A stretch of 50,540 bases of DNA from Planctomycetaceae bacterium (GTDB lineage Bacteria; Planctomycetota; Planctomycetia; Planctomycetales; Planctomycetaceae), in assembly GCA_018699955.1 (NCBI GenBank), contig JABISG010000001.1:1-50540 (forward strand), given 5' to 3'. The notes under the pieces were generated by a model that worked only from the letters and a program-made list of their open reading frames with translations, was not told the DNA's origin and did no database searches. Every line of letters starts with the position of its first letter. The stretch's first letter is position 1. Positions 9,671 through 18,906 of this stretch are shown one piece after another. The position numbers and the translations under genes were made by a program.

Positions 9671-10741
9671 TCAGCCGGGCAATGCTTCGGCGGTGCTGCC
9701 CTCGACGACGCGCCGATTGACATCGCCGCGGCCCAGCTTCCAGATGTATCCATCGACGATGAAGTGGTGAATGTTGATCGCGGCAATGACCAGCAAGACG
9801 CTTTCGGCCGCACCGAATCCCAGCATCTGAAAACTGAACGGCAGGCAGTTGAACAACGCATAACCGAGCACGATCGACAATCCATAAAAGTAGACCGCAT
9901 GATAGACCGCTCCCCGAGAGTTTTTCGGTCGGGCCACACAATCACGGACGTAAAAAATCATCACGATCGTCAAATACTGAACACCATGAAAAATCGTCGC
10001 CCACACGAATCCATCGAGCAACGGAAAAACGACAAACCAAATCGCGTTGGCCAGGATCACAAGCAGACTGATGAGCGGCATGCTGCGGCCCGCCTTCAGC
10101 CACACCTGTCCGAAGAGCAGCAGCGGCAACACCAATGCCGAATATCCCAGGATCGCCGATGACCATTCGACGACACTCCGCCAGTCGCCAGAGTTCCACA
10201 GAAGATGTTCTGGAACAACCCATGCGGCTCCGTGTTTCGATAACCCGGTGAGCAGCACCTTGAAGAACGGCAGAATTGCGATCCACCACAAGACGCGTTT
10301 CTGACGTTTCGTCAGATCGCATCCCGACCGAACGCAGTACATGACCGCCAGTCCGTACGCTTGCGCGGCGTAGTGGTAGGGCGACCAGGAAAGGTATATG
10401 AGTTGCACGTACCGACCGACTGAATCGGCGGCAAACAGGCAGAGCGTCAGCACTCCCAGTGTCACAGCCGGAAGGGCCAAAGTGAGGAACGGCAACGCGT
10501 CTCGCGCGCCAGGTTTTGTATACAGTCGCACTGTCGAGGCGGCGAAATGTGCACTGTTGCTGAAAAGAATAAACCACGGCAACATTGAAAAGTCGAACAT
10601 CGCCGAGCGGTCGGACAGCCAATACACCGCCGGAATCACAATCAGGCTGAGTCCACCGCCGATCAGAAGATAGTCGAATATCGGATGGACAAAACAGCGG
10701 CCGATCAAACCGGAGGAAACGGGGGCGGCACGGTCAGCCAT
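9671..10741 (-). CDS. Polytopic membrane protein with conserved-looking histidines
   Basis: The product has 356 residues from the ATG at 10741. The frame is open upstream, but the first 69 codons there look non-coding. Many hydrophobic helices run from residue ~17 to near the end. Polar histidine motifs sit inside or next to helices: NSAHFAAS, SWSPYHYAAQAYG, FHGVQYL and NIHHFIVDGYIWKLGRG. This spacing suggests a metal or haem site within the membrane, by analogy with other multi-His membrane enzymes, but I do not recognise the family. It lies between the TPR protein and the seven-haem cytochrome, with small gaps (62 and 66 bases). Confidence 0.7.
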   Translation of the reverse strand: MADRAAPVSSGLIGRCFVHPIFDYLLIGGGLSLIVIPAVYWLSDRSAMFDFSMLPWFILFSNSAHFAASTVRLYTKPGARDALPFLTLALPAVTLGVLTLCLFAADSVGRYVQLIYLSWSPYHYAAQAYGLAVMYCVRSGCDLTKRQKRVLWWIAILPFFKVLLTGLSKHGAAWVVPEHLLWNSGDWRSVVEWSSAILGYSALVLPLLLFGQVWLKAGRSMPLISLLVILANAIWFVVFPLLDGFVWATIFHGVQYLTIVMIFYVRDCVARPKNSRGAVYHAVYFYGLSIVLGYALFNCLPFSFQMLGFGAAESVLLVIAAINIHHFIVDGYIWKLGRGDVNRRVVEGSTAEALPG

Positions 10742-10803
10742 TTGAAATGCTCTCAGAGGAACGCACCAGCAATGTCGGCCGCAACGTGCCGCGAATTCGA
10801 CTC

Positions 10804-11397
10804 TCAGTAGTTTCGCAACGGATACGCCAAGGCGCGCTTTGCCGGCTCCGATTTGGGATTCAGCCGCAGGGCCTTCCTGTAAGAAACGGCTGCTTCGCGA
10901 TTGCGCCCCATCGCCAGCATGACGGCCCCGTAAGTTGTGTGCAACCAATCGACAGACGGATCGAGCTTAATCGCATACCTGCTGTGGACCAACGCTTCAT
11001 CCAGCGCTCCGGTGGTGAGCAGGACGCCGGCGAGTTCACCGTGAAGTTCGGCATCGCCCGGCGTGTGGTTCAACAGACCGCGCAACGCCACGGCCTTGCT
11101 CTCCAGGTCATTGGTGTCACTTGCGGTCAAAAGCAGTTGAAGTTGAGCACCGGCGTCGTTGAAATCAATGGAAGCGGCAGTTCGCAATTCGGGAATCAAC
11201 TCGCCTCGTTTTCCCGTCTCCAGCAACTGCCGATGGTTGTCCGTGTATCCAAATCGGACACCTGGCAGTCGCCCGCTCACATGAATCGAATAGCCAATGC
11301 CGCCACACAACAGCAGCGCAAGAACCGAATTCCCCACAACAAAAAGTGGTGTCGATCGGCTGCGCCTCTGCTGCCTGGGCTGGTTGATCTGGCTCAT
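10804..11397 (-). CDS. Membrane-anchored TPR protein
   Basis: The product has 197 residues. A basic head (RRSRS) precedes one membrane helix (about 17-40). The rest reads as two or three TPR units, for example GALDEALVHSRYAIKLDP and GRNREAAVSYRKALRLNP, with the usual Gly/Ala/Pro spacing. It is probably a periplasm-facing scaffold or assembly factor. Its place between the CRTAC1-like protein and the cytochrome suggests a role with them; this is inference only. Confidence 0.75.
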   Translation of the reverse strand: MSQINQPRQQRRSRSTPLFVVGNSVLALLLCGGIGYSIHVSGRLPGVRFGYTDNHRQLLETGKRGELIPELRTAASIDFNDAGAQLQLLLTASDTNDLESKAVALRGLLNHTPGDAELHGELAGVLLTTGALDEALVHSRYAIKLDPSVDWLHTTYGAVMLAMGRNREAAVSYRKALRLNPKSEPAKRALAYPLRNY

Positions 11398-11435
11398 CGT
11401 ACCTACCGAGAGGGAACGCGGCCCCGTGCTGCCTT

Positions 11436-11633
11436 TTATTCGGTACCCGTTCCGCCCTTGTTGTACTCCTCTGCGCTCATGCCTTCCATGCCGGCGTCCT
11501 TCATGTCTTGTTCGACATTGGTTTCAGTCGATGTTTCGGATGAATCCGTTGCGTCTGCGTTGTTGTCGGCAGGGCCGCAGCCTGCAATTGTCCAGACACC
11601 AAGAGCGGCAAAAACCAATATGAATCGAGTCAT
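11436..11633 (-). CDS. Small lipoprotein
   Basis: The product has 65 residues. A short hydrophobic signal ends in a lipobox-like TIAGC, so Cys19 would be lipidated after cleavage. The mature part is short, acidic and Ser/Thr/Glu-rich (TDSSETSTETNVEQD), with no domain. It lies between the CRTAC1-like gene and the TPR gene on the same strand (174 and 38 bases away). The function is unknown. Confidence 0.65.
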   Translation of the reverse strand: MTRFILVFAALGVWTIAGCGPADNNADATDSSETSTETNVEQDMKDAGMEGMSAEEYNKGGTGTE

Positions 11634-11807
11634 GGGAAAGTGCCTTTCGTTGGGGGATTTGAATCATTGGAGAAGACTGGAGCCACACAGGCAGTGCCGT
11701 GCGCCTAACTCCCGTGCTCACGAAACCACGTTGCAACCAAATTAGAACAGTGGTTCGTTCGAAATTCAACCAATTGGTGCGCGAGTCATTCAACTCGCCG
11801 CATTCAC

Positions 11808-14210
11808 TCATTCTGTCTTCTTAGAATTGATGAGTCGAAACTCGTCCGTTCCTTCGACAATTGCGATTTCGCAATCGACGGGAAGATCGTGGAATACCTG
11901 CCGTTCGCCGGTCGGCCAGCGAATCGTCAGCTTATCGATCACTTGCGCACCCTCGACGCCGACGTTCAGACGTGCTGGGCTTTGTCCCATAAATCCATTT
12001 GCAGAAAACAGATCGCGAACGATCGTACGGCCGGAAATTTCGACAGTTGCCCGAGCACCGATCGCCGAACGGTTGCTTTTTGTACCGCGCAATGAGATGA
12101 CAACGCGGTGATGCTCTCGCGGAAAGCGATTCAGGAACAGTCTTAACGGGCCGCCTCCAACCGATCCAACAAGAAGATCGGGTGCGCTATCGCCGTCGAA
12201 GTCCCCCACCATCACCGACCGGGAGTCGGAATCGATGTCCGCAAGCGAAGCAAACGACGCGTCGAGAAAACGCGAGCCATCGACGTTGAGAAACAGTTTG
12301 TTCGACTCGTACGCGCTGAGATTGTCTCCCTGTTTCGGCATCGCAAAGGGGTGAGTCCAGAATTCGCCTGCGGCAGTATCAACTTTTCCCATCGGCTCAA
12401 TCTTGCACGTTCGGTCCAGCGGCTGTGACACGACAGCCCTCCACAAGCACGTTCATCCATCTGGCTTGCGGCGATTGAAACTCAGGAAGCCCGTTGTGGC
12501 ATACAGATCGAGCCGCCCGTCTCCATCGAAGTCGATGAAGGCCGGCGCGTATGCCCAACCGACGGCGTTCACGCCCAGTTGTTCGCTCAAGTCTCGATAG
12601 CCCCCGCGGTCGCCGGCGTTCGAATAGAGACGATTTCCCGCACACGACCCCAGAATCTGCTGATAAACTCCCTCGGGATAATCGGCCTCGGAAACGTGCG
12701 CAATGATTCGCCTGCCCATTTTCGAATACATGTTGGCGACGTAAATCTCCGGCGTGCCGTCTCCGTCGATGTCTCCGGTGGCCACGCCCATGCTGGTGGC
12801 GAAATCGCCGACGCCGGATTCCTCAGCCACGTCGCGGAACGTTCCGTCACCGCGGTTGATGAGCAACGAGTTTCGCGAGAAGTCGTTTGCGATATACAGA
12901 TCGGGAAAATGATCGTCGTTGGCGTGCAGCCAGGTTGCTGCAAAGCTGTGCCGGCTGCCACCGGTTGCCTTCGCTTCCCGTGACTTTTCAACAAACGTGC
13001 CGTCGCCTCGGTTTCGCCACAACTGATTGAAGGCACCGGATGCATCATCGGACACCCACGTCGGCGGCGCATCGCGAGTTTCGTTTCGGGGTCGTTGATA
13101 CAGTACATACAGGTCCAACAGCCCGTCGGCATCGTAGTCCGCAACAACGCAGCCCATCGGATTGTAGTCGAACGTCAGACCGCCGTTGTCGGCCACTGCT
13201 TCGAGTTTCTTACCATCAACATTGCGGTACAACGTCTCGCCGAGAAGCAAGTCGGCATCGCCGTCGTTGTCGAAATCGAACCAGCACGCAAGATACGCTT
13301 TGTTGTTGGTCTCAAACCGCCGCGGAAGTCCCGCCGACTTCGTGATGTCGTCGTACTTCCCGGAAACCGAATTCCATTGCAATAGCAACTGCTGGTCGTC
13401 GGCAGTAGCCACCGCGATATCTGGAACACCGTCGCCGCCAAAATCCTCGACGGCGGTTTGAAAGCGGTATTGGCGGACCTGATCCACATCGCAATTCCAG
13501 TTGTCGATGATCGGAAGTTGATCCAGCCCGAACTGCGCTGTGACTTCTTCCATCAGAGGATCGCGGCCGAGCCGAGTTGTCTCCGAGTCGATTTCCCACG
13601 ACTCAACAATCCGACCGGCAACAATGTCTTCATCATCGGTGAATCGACAACGGATGCTGCCATGAGAATCGTAAGTGATCGGTCGGCCTTCCGAGTTGAT
13701 TCCGCCGACTGTCAGCAACACGCTCAGCCGCCATTCGTCTTCGTTTCCCTCGCCTTCATCGCGGGCGATTTTCAGCACGCGAAACCGTCCCCGTTGGATC
13801 TTGTTTATCCTGACAGTTCCCGTGATCAGGAATTGGATCAACCCGTCCGCATCGACATTCGCAACGTCGGCAGACTCCGCCCTGTTGACCGTCTCGGTGA
13901 TGGAAGACTTGTCGATCGTAGTCGGATGAGACCGGCCGGGGATGTTCCCCTCAAAGCCGGGACGAAAAAACCGGGCCAGTTGATCCGTCTTACGGCTCTG
14001 CAGTGCCGCAACCAACTTTCGGCCGACGTGTGTCTCAATTTCAAACGTCGCGTGTTCGGCGTCCCAGATTTCCTTCTGCTTCGTCTCATCCAAACCGGTG
14101 AATTCAGGAATTGGATCGCTTGACGGCGCAGAAGTCCGCCCCCAGTTCCACCAGCCAACGGCCGTCGCAACGATGAGGACGATCAGAACCGGGACCCAAT
14201 ACTGTTTCAT
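11808..14210 (-). CDS. CRTAC1-like FG-GAP/ASPIC-UnbV protein, candidate selenoprotein with in-frame UGA
   Basis: The frame runs from the ATG at 14210 to the stop at 11808, 801 codons, broken only by TGA at 12455-12453 (codon 586). An N-terminal membrane helix (about 4-22) puts the rest outside the cytoplasm. FG-GAP/VCBS calcium loops follow (DFDNDGDADLL, DYDADGLLDLY, DIDGDGTPEIY, DFDGDGRLDLY). The UGA context is KPDG-U-TCLWRAVVSQP. After it come one more loop (DFDGDSAPDLL) and the ASPIC/UnbV domain (TKSNRSAIGARATVEI ... LTIRWPTGERQ). Each half lacks what the other has, and the frame is unchanged. I read UGA as selenocysteine; a nonsense mutation, sequencing error or natural split gene are alternatives. 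A bare downstream gene would need a TTG start at 12446 with no good ribosome site. It heads the run that continues to 6588. Confidence 0.7.
12421..12438 (-). promoter_or_regulatory. Candidate bacterial SECIS hairpin
   Basis: On the minus strand GGCTGT-CGTGTC-ACAGCC forms a perfect 6-bp stem with a 6-nt loop. The stem starts 14 nt after the UGA and the loop 20 nt after it. The second loop base is G. As I recall, bacterial SECIS models ask for a loop about 16-37 nt past the UGA with a G in the first two loop positions, so this fits. The primary sequence is unlike E. coli fdhF, which is normal for SECIS. Confidence 0.5.
12453..12455 (-). other. In-frame UGA, candidate selenocysteine codon
   Basis: On the minus strand the codons read AAG CCA GAT GGA TGA ACG TGC. 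The TGA is codon 586 of the CRTAC1-like gene. Codons on both sides continue the same frame, and a Cys lies two residues later (U-T-C). A U-x-C pair would suit redox chemistry. Confidence 0.6.
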
Positions 14211-14454
14211 ATCAGCAGCACGCAGTGAGTGGGTGGGACGAGATTCGACGCTGCAACTCAGCGGGGCCGTTGCCGAATTGTGCCAAGACGTGAAGTCACA
14301 CAATCAGCCCTCGCCACTCCACTCTAAGCAGGCGACGATGCACCATCAATAGCCATCGCAATTGTCGTTCGATTTGTGGACGCATCTCGAAAGTTGATGA
14401 GGAAACTGAGATGGGACAGATCGGTTTTTCGAGGTAGACCAGTACCTCGGAATA

Positions 14455-14475
14455 CCCGAGGGTTTACACCCTCGG
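14455..14475. repeat. Dispersed hairpin, CCGAGGG / CCCTCGG
   Basis: A perfect 7-bp stem encloses a 7-nt loop (GTTTACA). It resembles the hairpins at 21547, 26923 and 34068, which share the layout GGG-loop-CCC with a short purine/pyrimidine extension and sit between genes. Confidence 0.5.
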
Positions 14476-14502
14476 CTCGCCTTGGAACGTTGACCGGCGC
14501 GC

Positions 14503-14536
14503 AAAAAAGACGCGTTCCCGTTGGGGAACGCGTCTT
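14503..14536 (-). terminator. Rho-independent terminator of the DUF1501 gene
   Basis: Arms at 14507-14519 and 14524-14536 pair perfectly over 13 bp with a 4-nt loop. Read on the minus strand, the stem is followed by six T (AAAAAA at 14503-14508 on the plus strand). It lies 29 bases past the DUF1501 stop. Confidence 0.85.
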
Positions 14537-14564
14537 GTGAAACTCGTGTTGGCCGGATCTTGTG

Positions 14565-16034
14565 TTAACTCAAGATGCCGGTGATTGCGTCGGCTTTGAC
14601 CATTTCGCGGGGCTGATTGAGATGGTTGAAAACCGTTCGCCGCGGATTCAGGCCGACGCTGTGGTAAATGGTTGCCAGCAGATCCATGGGATGTACCGGG
14701 TTTTCGATCGGCGATGAAGCCGTCTTGTCGCTCTTGCCGTAGATGAAGCCGCGTTTGATGCCGGCACCGGCGACGGCGGCCGTGTAACAATAGGGCCAGT
14801 GATCGCGACCGTCGTTGGAATTCGTGTTGCCCGAGGTGCTGACGCCGCGTTTCGGACTACGGCCGAATTCACCGACGGCAACCACCAGCGTTTCATCGAG
14901 CAGGCCGCGTTCGTCCAGGTCGCTCACCAAGGCGGCCAGTCCGGCGTCGAGCATCGGCGAGTTCTGGTCTTTCATTCGTTTGGTCAGCCCTTGGTGGACG
15001 TCCCACGAATGGTTGTCGCTGTTGGCGACCTTCGGCCAGTTGACTTCCACCACTCGTGTTCCCGCTTCAATCAGTCGGCGTGCCAACAGGCAGCAATCGC
15101 CAAACGTGTTGTTGCCGTAGCGGGTACGCAGTTCTTTCTTCTCAGCGCCAAGGTCGAACGCCTCGCGGGCGCGGCCGGAAAGGATCAGGCTGAGTGCCTT
15201 GCCGTAGTACTTATCGAGCGCGTAACCTTCGACGGCTTTGTCGAGTTCCTGCAACCCGGAGTTGATGCGATCGCGAAGACGTGCCCGCCGTTCCAGTCGG
15301 GACAGCGGAATCTCCTTCCTTAGCTTGAGATCATCGACGTTGATGTTGTTCATCTTCTTCATGTCCATGTCGCCGCCGGTTGGGTACAGGTAGTACGGAT
15401 CGTACGCCCGTCCCAGAAAACCGGCCGTCCCCGCTTTGCCAATCACACTACTTTCCTGCAGCGGACGGGGCATCATGACATAGGGCAGCATGGGAACTGT
15501 CGGTGGCTTCTCTTTGGTGATGTGGCAGCCGAAGTTCGGAAAATCTTTCGGGCTGGGCGGCTCCAACTGACCCGACGGGCTGACTTTGTCGGCGGTGTAG
15601 CCGGTCAGCATCTGGTAGATGGCGGCAGTGTGATTGAACAGTCCGACCGGGGTGTAACTCATCGAGCGAATCAACGTCATCTTGTCGTTGACGGCGGCGA
15701 GGTTGGGCAGGTTCTCGGTGAACTTCACGCCCGGCACTTTGGTGTCGATATTTTTGAAGACGCTCTTGACGTTGTCCGGAACGTTTTCCTTGGGATCCCA
15801 CAGGTCGAGGTGGCTGGGGCCGCCTTGCAGATACAGCAAGATGACGTGCTTCGCCTTGCCGAAACCGGGGCCGCCGTAGCGTGCTTCTTCGCCACTGGCA
15901 GCGCGAGCCGCCTGTGCTTCCAGCAGGGCCGGCAAACTGAGACCAAACATCGCCGATCCACCGACTCGCAGTAGATCGCGTCGCGTGACGCCGTCGCAGT
16001 TGTCTTTGGAATTTCCGGCAGGAATAACCAGCAT
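14565..16034 (-). CDS. Exported DUF1501 protein
   Basis: The product has 489 residues from the ATG at 16034, chosen because a twin-arginine-like signal follows at once ([11 protein letters not shown], Arg18-Arg19). DUF1501 hallmarks are [43 protein letters not shown], and [12 protein letters not shown] next to GRDHWPYC. The fold belongs to the alkaline phosphatase/sulfatase-like group. The family is greatly expanded in planctomycetes and usually sits next to DUF1549/DUF1553 genes; here it stands alone with its own terminator. The substrate is unknown. Confidence 0.9.
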   Translation of the reverse strand: MLVIPAGNSKDNCDGVTRRDLLRVGGSAMFGLSLPALLEAQAARAASGEEARYGGPGFGKAKHVILLYLQGGPSHLDLWDPKENVPDNVKSVFKNIDTKVPGVKFTENLPNLAAVNDKMTLIRSMSYTPVGLFNHTAAIYQMLTGYTADKVSPSGQLEPPSPKDFPNFGCHITKEKPPTVPMLPYVMMPRPLQESSVIGKAGTAGFLGRAYDPYYLYPTGGDMDMKKMNNINVDDLKLRKEIPLSRLERRARLRDRINSGLQELDKAVEGYALDKYYGKALSLILSGRAREAFDLGAEKKELRTRYGNNTFGDCCLLARRLIEAGTRVVEVNWPKVANSDNHSWDVHQGLTKRMKDQNSPMLDAGLAALVSDLDERGLLDETLVVAVGEFGRSPKRGVSTSGNTNSNDGRDHWPYCYTAAVAGAGIKRGFIYGKSDKTASSPIENPVHPMDLLATIYHSVGLNPRRTVFNHLNQPREMVKADAITGILS

Positions 16035-16260
16035 GGCCGCATTCTCCGAATGTTTAGACACTTCCCTTGTGTGTATCGGCCCACAGACCGCCACAACACT
16101 ACTATACCTGCTGGTTGGCTTGAGTGTCAATCAGCGACAGCGCTGGGCCTCACGGGTGCAGGGTACGATTTGGTGAATGCTGGCGACGTCGATCCGAGTC
16201 GCTGGTGTTGTTTTGTGAACTCCGGGGCGGACGCCGGACGTGTGACTTTTAATCTCTGAC

Positions 16261-17223
16261 TCAAACGGCTCCGCGCGAAACAATTGGCCCACGTTCTTCA
16301 ATCGCCCGGTCGATTTGCTCGACGTCTGCGGATGAAAGCTGCCACCGGAGTGTTGCGGCGTTGTCGCGAATCTGTTCGGGCCGTTTGGCTCCACATAATG
16401 CGCAGGTAATGCCGGCGCGCTGGATCGTCCAATTGATCACCACTTGGGCGACACTGCGGCCGGTCTCTGCTGCGATCGGCCGCAACGCGTCCAAGAAGTC
16501 CTGATTCTTCTGCCACTCCTCGCCCTGAAACATGGGGTACTTCTTTCGGCCGTCGTGTGCATCGAAGACGTGATCGCGCGGGAGCTTGCCGGCGAGCAGG
16601 CCCTTCATCAGCGGCCAGTAAACCATCACCGAGACATTGTGTTCGATGCACCAGGGCAACTGCGATTGCTCAACTTCGCGCTGCAGCATGTTGTAGTGCG
16701 GCTGGTACGCGGCGATGGGACAGACGGCTGCGAACTCTTCGAGCTGTTGCACGTTGAAGTTTGAGACGCCGACGCTGAGGATTTTCCCCGCTTCCATCAA
16801 CTGCTTGAGAGCAGCGGCCGATTCTGACACCGGCACAGCGGGGTCGGGGGCGTGCAGGTAGTACAATTCAATTCGGTCGGTGTTCAGCCGCCGCAGGCTC
16901 TCGTCGCATTCGCGGCGAAGTGTTTCCGGGGAGCCGTCTTTGGCCTGCTTTCGGTCTTCCCAGTGCAAGCCACACTTGGTGGCAATCACAATGTCGTCGC
17001 GGCGATGCCCCAACGCGCGGGCAATCATCTTCTCACTTTCACCGTCGTACCCGTAGGAATAGGCGGTGTCGAAGAAGTTGATGCCGGCGTCGAATGCCGC
17101 TTCCAGTGTTGCCAGACTGCGTGCTTCCTCGACATCGATACTGGTGATCCCGGTGATCGGCCAACAGCCCATCGCCACCGGCGTCACGCGAATGTCGGTC
17201 TGGCCAATCGTTCTGAATTCCAT
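16261..17223 (-). CDS. Aldo/keto reductase
   Basis: The product has 320 residues with the complete NADPH-dependent aldo/keto reductase tetrad: Asp52 (FFDTAYSYG), Tyr57, Lys83 (IATKCGLHW) and His124 (YYLHAPD). The C-terminal cofactor-binding region is seen in CALCGAKRPEQIRDN. It is a cytoplasmic carbonyl reductase of undefined substrate, like general stress or sugar-linked relatives. It is monocistronic and ends 226 bases before the DUF1501 start. Confidence 0.92.
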   Translation of the reverse strand: MEFRTIGQTDIRVTPVAMGCWPITGITSIDVEEARSLATLEAAFDAGINFFDTAYSYGYDGESEKMIARALGHRRDDIVIATKCGLHWEDRKQAKDGSPETLRRECDESLRRLNTDRIELYYLHAPDPAVPVSESAAALKQLMEAGKILSVGVSNFNVQQLEEFAAVCPIAAYQPHYNMLQREVEQSQLPWCIEHNVSVMVYWPLMKGLLAGKLPRDHVFDAHDGRKKYPMFQGEEWQKNQDFLDALRPIAAETGRSVAQVVINWTIQRAGITCALCGAKRPEQIRDNAATLRWQLSSADVEQIDRAIEERGPIVSRGAV

Positions 17224-17340
17224 TGGTTTGCTGATTCCAAATGCATCTGGATGATCGAAGTCACCAGTGGGCTGACACCCACCGCTCGCCTGGGCGGTGC
17301 ATAATAGACGATTGCCCGCGCAATCGGCTACGATGCCGTC

Positions 17341-18033
17341 ATGTGTGGACGCTTCACATTACGGACGTCACCGGCCGATCTGACGCAGATCTTTCGCCTG
17401 TTGGATGAACCGCTGTGGTTGCCGCGATACAACATCGCGCCGACGCAATCGGTGGGCGTGGTTCGCGAAACCGACAACGGCCAACGAGCGTTCGCGTTGC
17501 TGCGGTGGGGGCTGATCCCGTCGTGGGCCAAAGACCCTGCGATTGGTTCGCGGATGATCAATGCCCGAGCCGAGACCGTGGCAACCAAACCGTCGTTCCG
17601 GGCGGCGTTCAAGCGTCGCCGCTGTTTGATTCCCGCCGATGGTTTTTACGAGTGGAAGAAGACTGACGGCAAGAACAAACAGCCGTACCTCATTGGCATG
17701 GAAAAGGATGAACCGTTCGCCTTCGCCGGCCTGTGGGAACATTGGCAGAGTGCCGACGGCAGTGAGGTGCAAACCTGTACGATCATCACAACGTCGGCCA
17801 ACGAATTGCTCGCCGAACTGCACGACCGCATGCCGGTCATTCTCGACGAAGACGATTACGACCGCTGGCTCGACCCGCGGCAGGAAGACAAGGAGCAACT
17901 GCAATCGCTGCTGGTTCCACTCGTCTCCGACCGGCTGCGGTTCTACCCGGTCCGCACAATCGTCAACAGCCCGAAGAATGACGTCCCCGACTGCGTCGAA
18001 CCGGCGGGAGAGCAGGGGACACTGTTCGGGTAG
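17341..18033 (+). CDS. SRAP-domain protein (YedK/HMCES family)
   Basis: The product has 230 residues. After Met removal, Cys2 of MCGRF is the nucleophile that forms a thiazolidine crosslink with abasic sites in single-stranded DNA. The other family residues are present: Asn74 and Glu78 in NARAET, Glu104 in GFYEWKK, and His161 in LHDRMPVIL. WGLIPSWAKD is also typical. The role is protection of abasic sites during replication. It is convergent with the HAD gene, 42 bases between stops. No LexA-type box was identified. Confidence 0.93.
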   Translation: MCGRFTLRTSPADLTQIFRLLDEPLWLPRYNIAPTQSVGVVRETDNGQRAFALLRWGLIPSWAKDPAIGSRMINARAETVATKPSFRAAFKRRRCLIPADGFYEWKKTDGKNKQPYLIGMEKDEPFAFAGLWEHWQSADGSEVQTCTIITTSANELLAELHDRMPVILDEDDYDRWLDPRQEDKEQLQSLLVPLVSDRLRFYPVRTIVNSPKNDVPDCVEPAGEQGTLFG

Positions 18034-18075
18034 ACCAAATTGCCCGTCGTTCCCACGCAGAGCTTCGGAACGAAG

Positions 18076-18750
18076 TCAGAAGAGCAGTTCAAGCAACGTT
18101 GATGTTTCCCCGAAATCCGCAAACAGGTGATCGGGATTGCTGGGCTGCAATTCGTCGGATGAGAACATCCCCGTGCTGACGGCAATCGTCTTCGCGCCGA
18201 TGGCGCGGCCGCACTCGACGTCGGCCGGTGTGTCGCCGATGACCCACAGCTTGTTCAGATCGATCGGTTCGTCGTGATGATCACCCACTTTGTCGTACGC
18301 CTCGCGCGCGACATCGTTGCGGTGATGTTGACTGTCGCCGAAGCCACCGAAGCCGAAGTGTTCGCTCAGCTGGTAGTAATTGAGTTTCAACCACGCCCCT
18401 TGTTCGTAGTTGCCGGTGAGTAGACCGAGCAACACATCGTCGCGGGCGGACAACTCGACAAGCAGTTGGGGGATTCCCGGCAACACCGCTCCTTCGCATG
18501 CTGCGAGATGTCTCGGCAAATGCTGCAGGTAAGATGACAGAAACCGTTGCCAGTTCTGTTCGTTGTTTTCGTAGCCGAAATACTCGAACATGTCGGCGGT
18601 GATGGCACGATCGGTGCGGCCGGCGGTGGAGATTCCCTCGATCGGTCGGTTGGCATCGAACTCGCTGGCCAGCGCTGCTTCCATTGCTGCCTGCCCCGCT
18701 CCGCCGGTGTTGAGCAGCGTGCCATCGATGTCGAACAAGCAGATGTGCAT
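18076..18750 (-). CDS. HAD-superfamily hydrolase, phosphoglycolate phosphatase-like
   Basis: The product has 224 residues. Motif I is FDIDGTLLNTGG, with the nucleophile Asp7 and acid/base Asp9. Motif II is GLLTGNYE. Motif IV is WVIGDTPADVECGRAIGAKTIAV. The insertion after motif I is helical, as in subfamily I phosphatases acting on small phosphate esters. Phosphoglycolate is a guess from similarity. It appears monocistronic. Confidence 0.88.
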   Translation of the reverse strand: MHICLFDIDGTLLNTGGAGQAAMEAALASEFDANRPIEGISTAGRTDRAITADMFEYFGYENNEQNWQRFLSSYLQHLPRHLAACEGAVLPGIPQLLVELSARDDVLLGLLTGNYEQGAWLKLNYYQLSEHFGFGGFGDSQHHRNDVAREAYDKVGDHHDEPIDLNKLWVIGDTPADVECGRAIGAKTIAVSTGMFSSDELQPSNPDHLFADFGETSTLLELLF

Positions 18751-18906
18751 TTGGGAGAACGTCCATTGTTAGCAGTTTGGGGTGAGGTGACGTCGTTGTG
18801 ACGTTTCTCATGGAGGATATATCAGGTTGTTTCCATTGTGGGAACTGAGCGGCACATCAGCAGAATCGGCGATGCAAGTCGATTAAGGAATTCTTACGTG
18901 AGTGGA

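Larger units (their letters stand above)
14211..14564. other. Intergenic region between the CRTAC1-like gene and DUF1501
   Basis: There is no credible gene in these 354 bases. They hold a repeat hairpin (14455-14475), the DUF1501 terminator (14503-14536) and presumably the promoter of the CRTAC1-like gene near 14220-14300, for which I see no clear -10/-35 pair. Confidence 0.5.

Noticed and set aside
11808..12446. Separate gene starting at TTG 12446
   Set aside because: It has no good ribosome site, lacks a signal although the domain is exported, and its start falls inside a conserved-looking segment continuous in frame with the upstream part.
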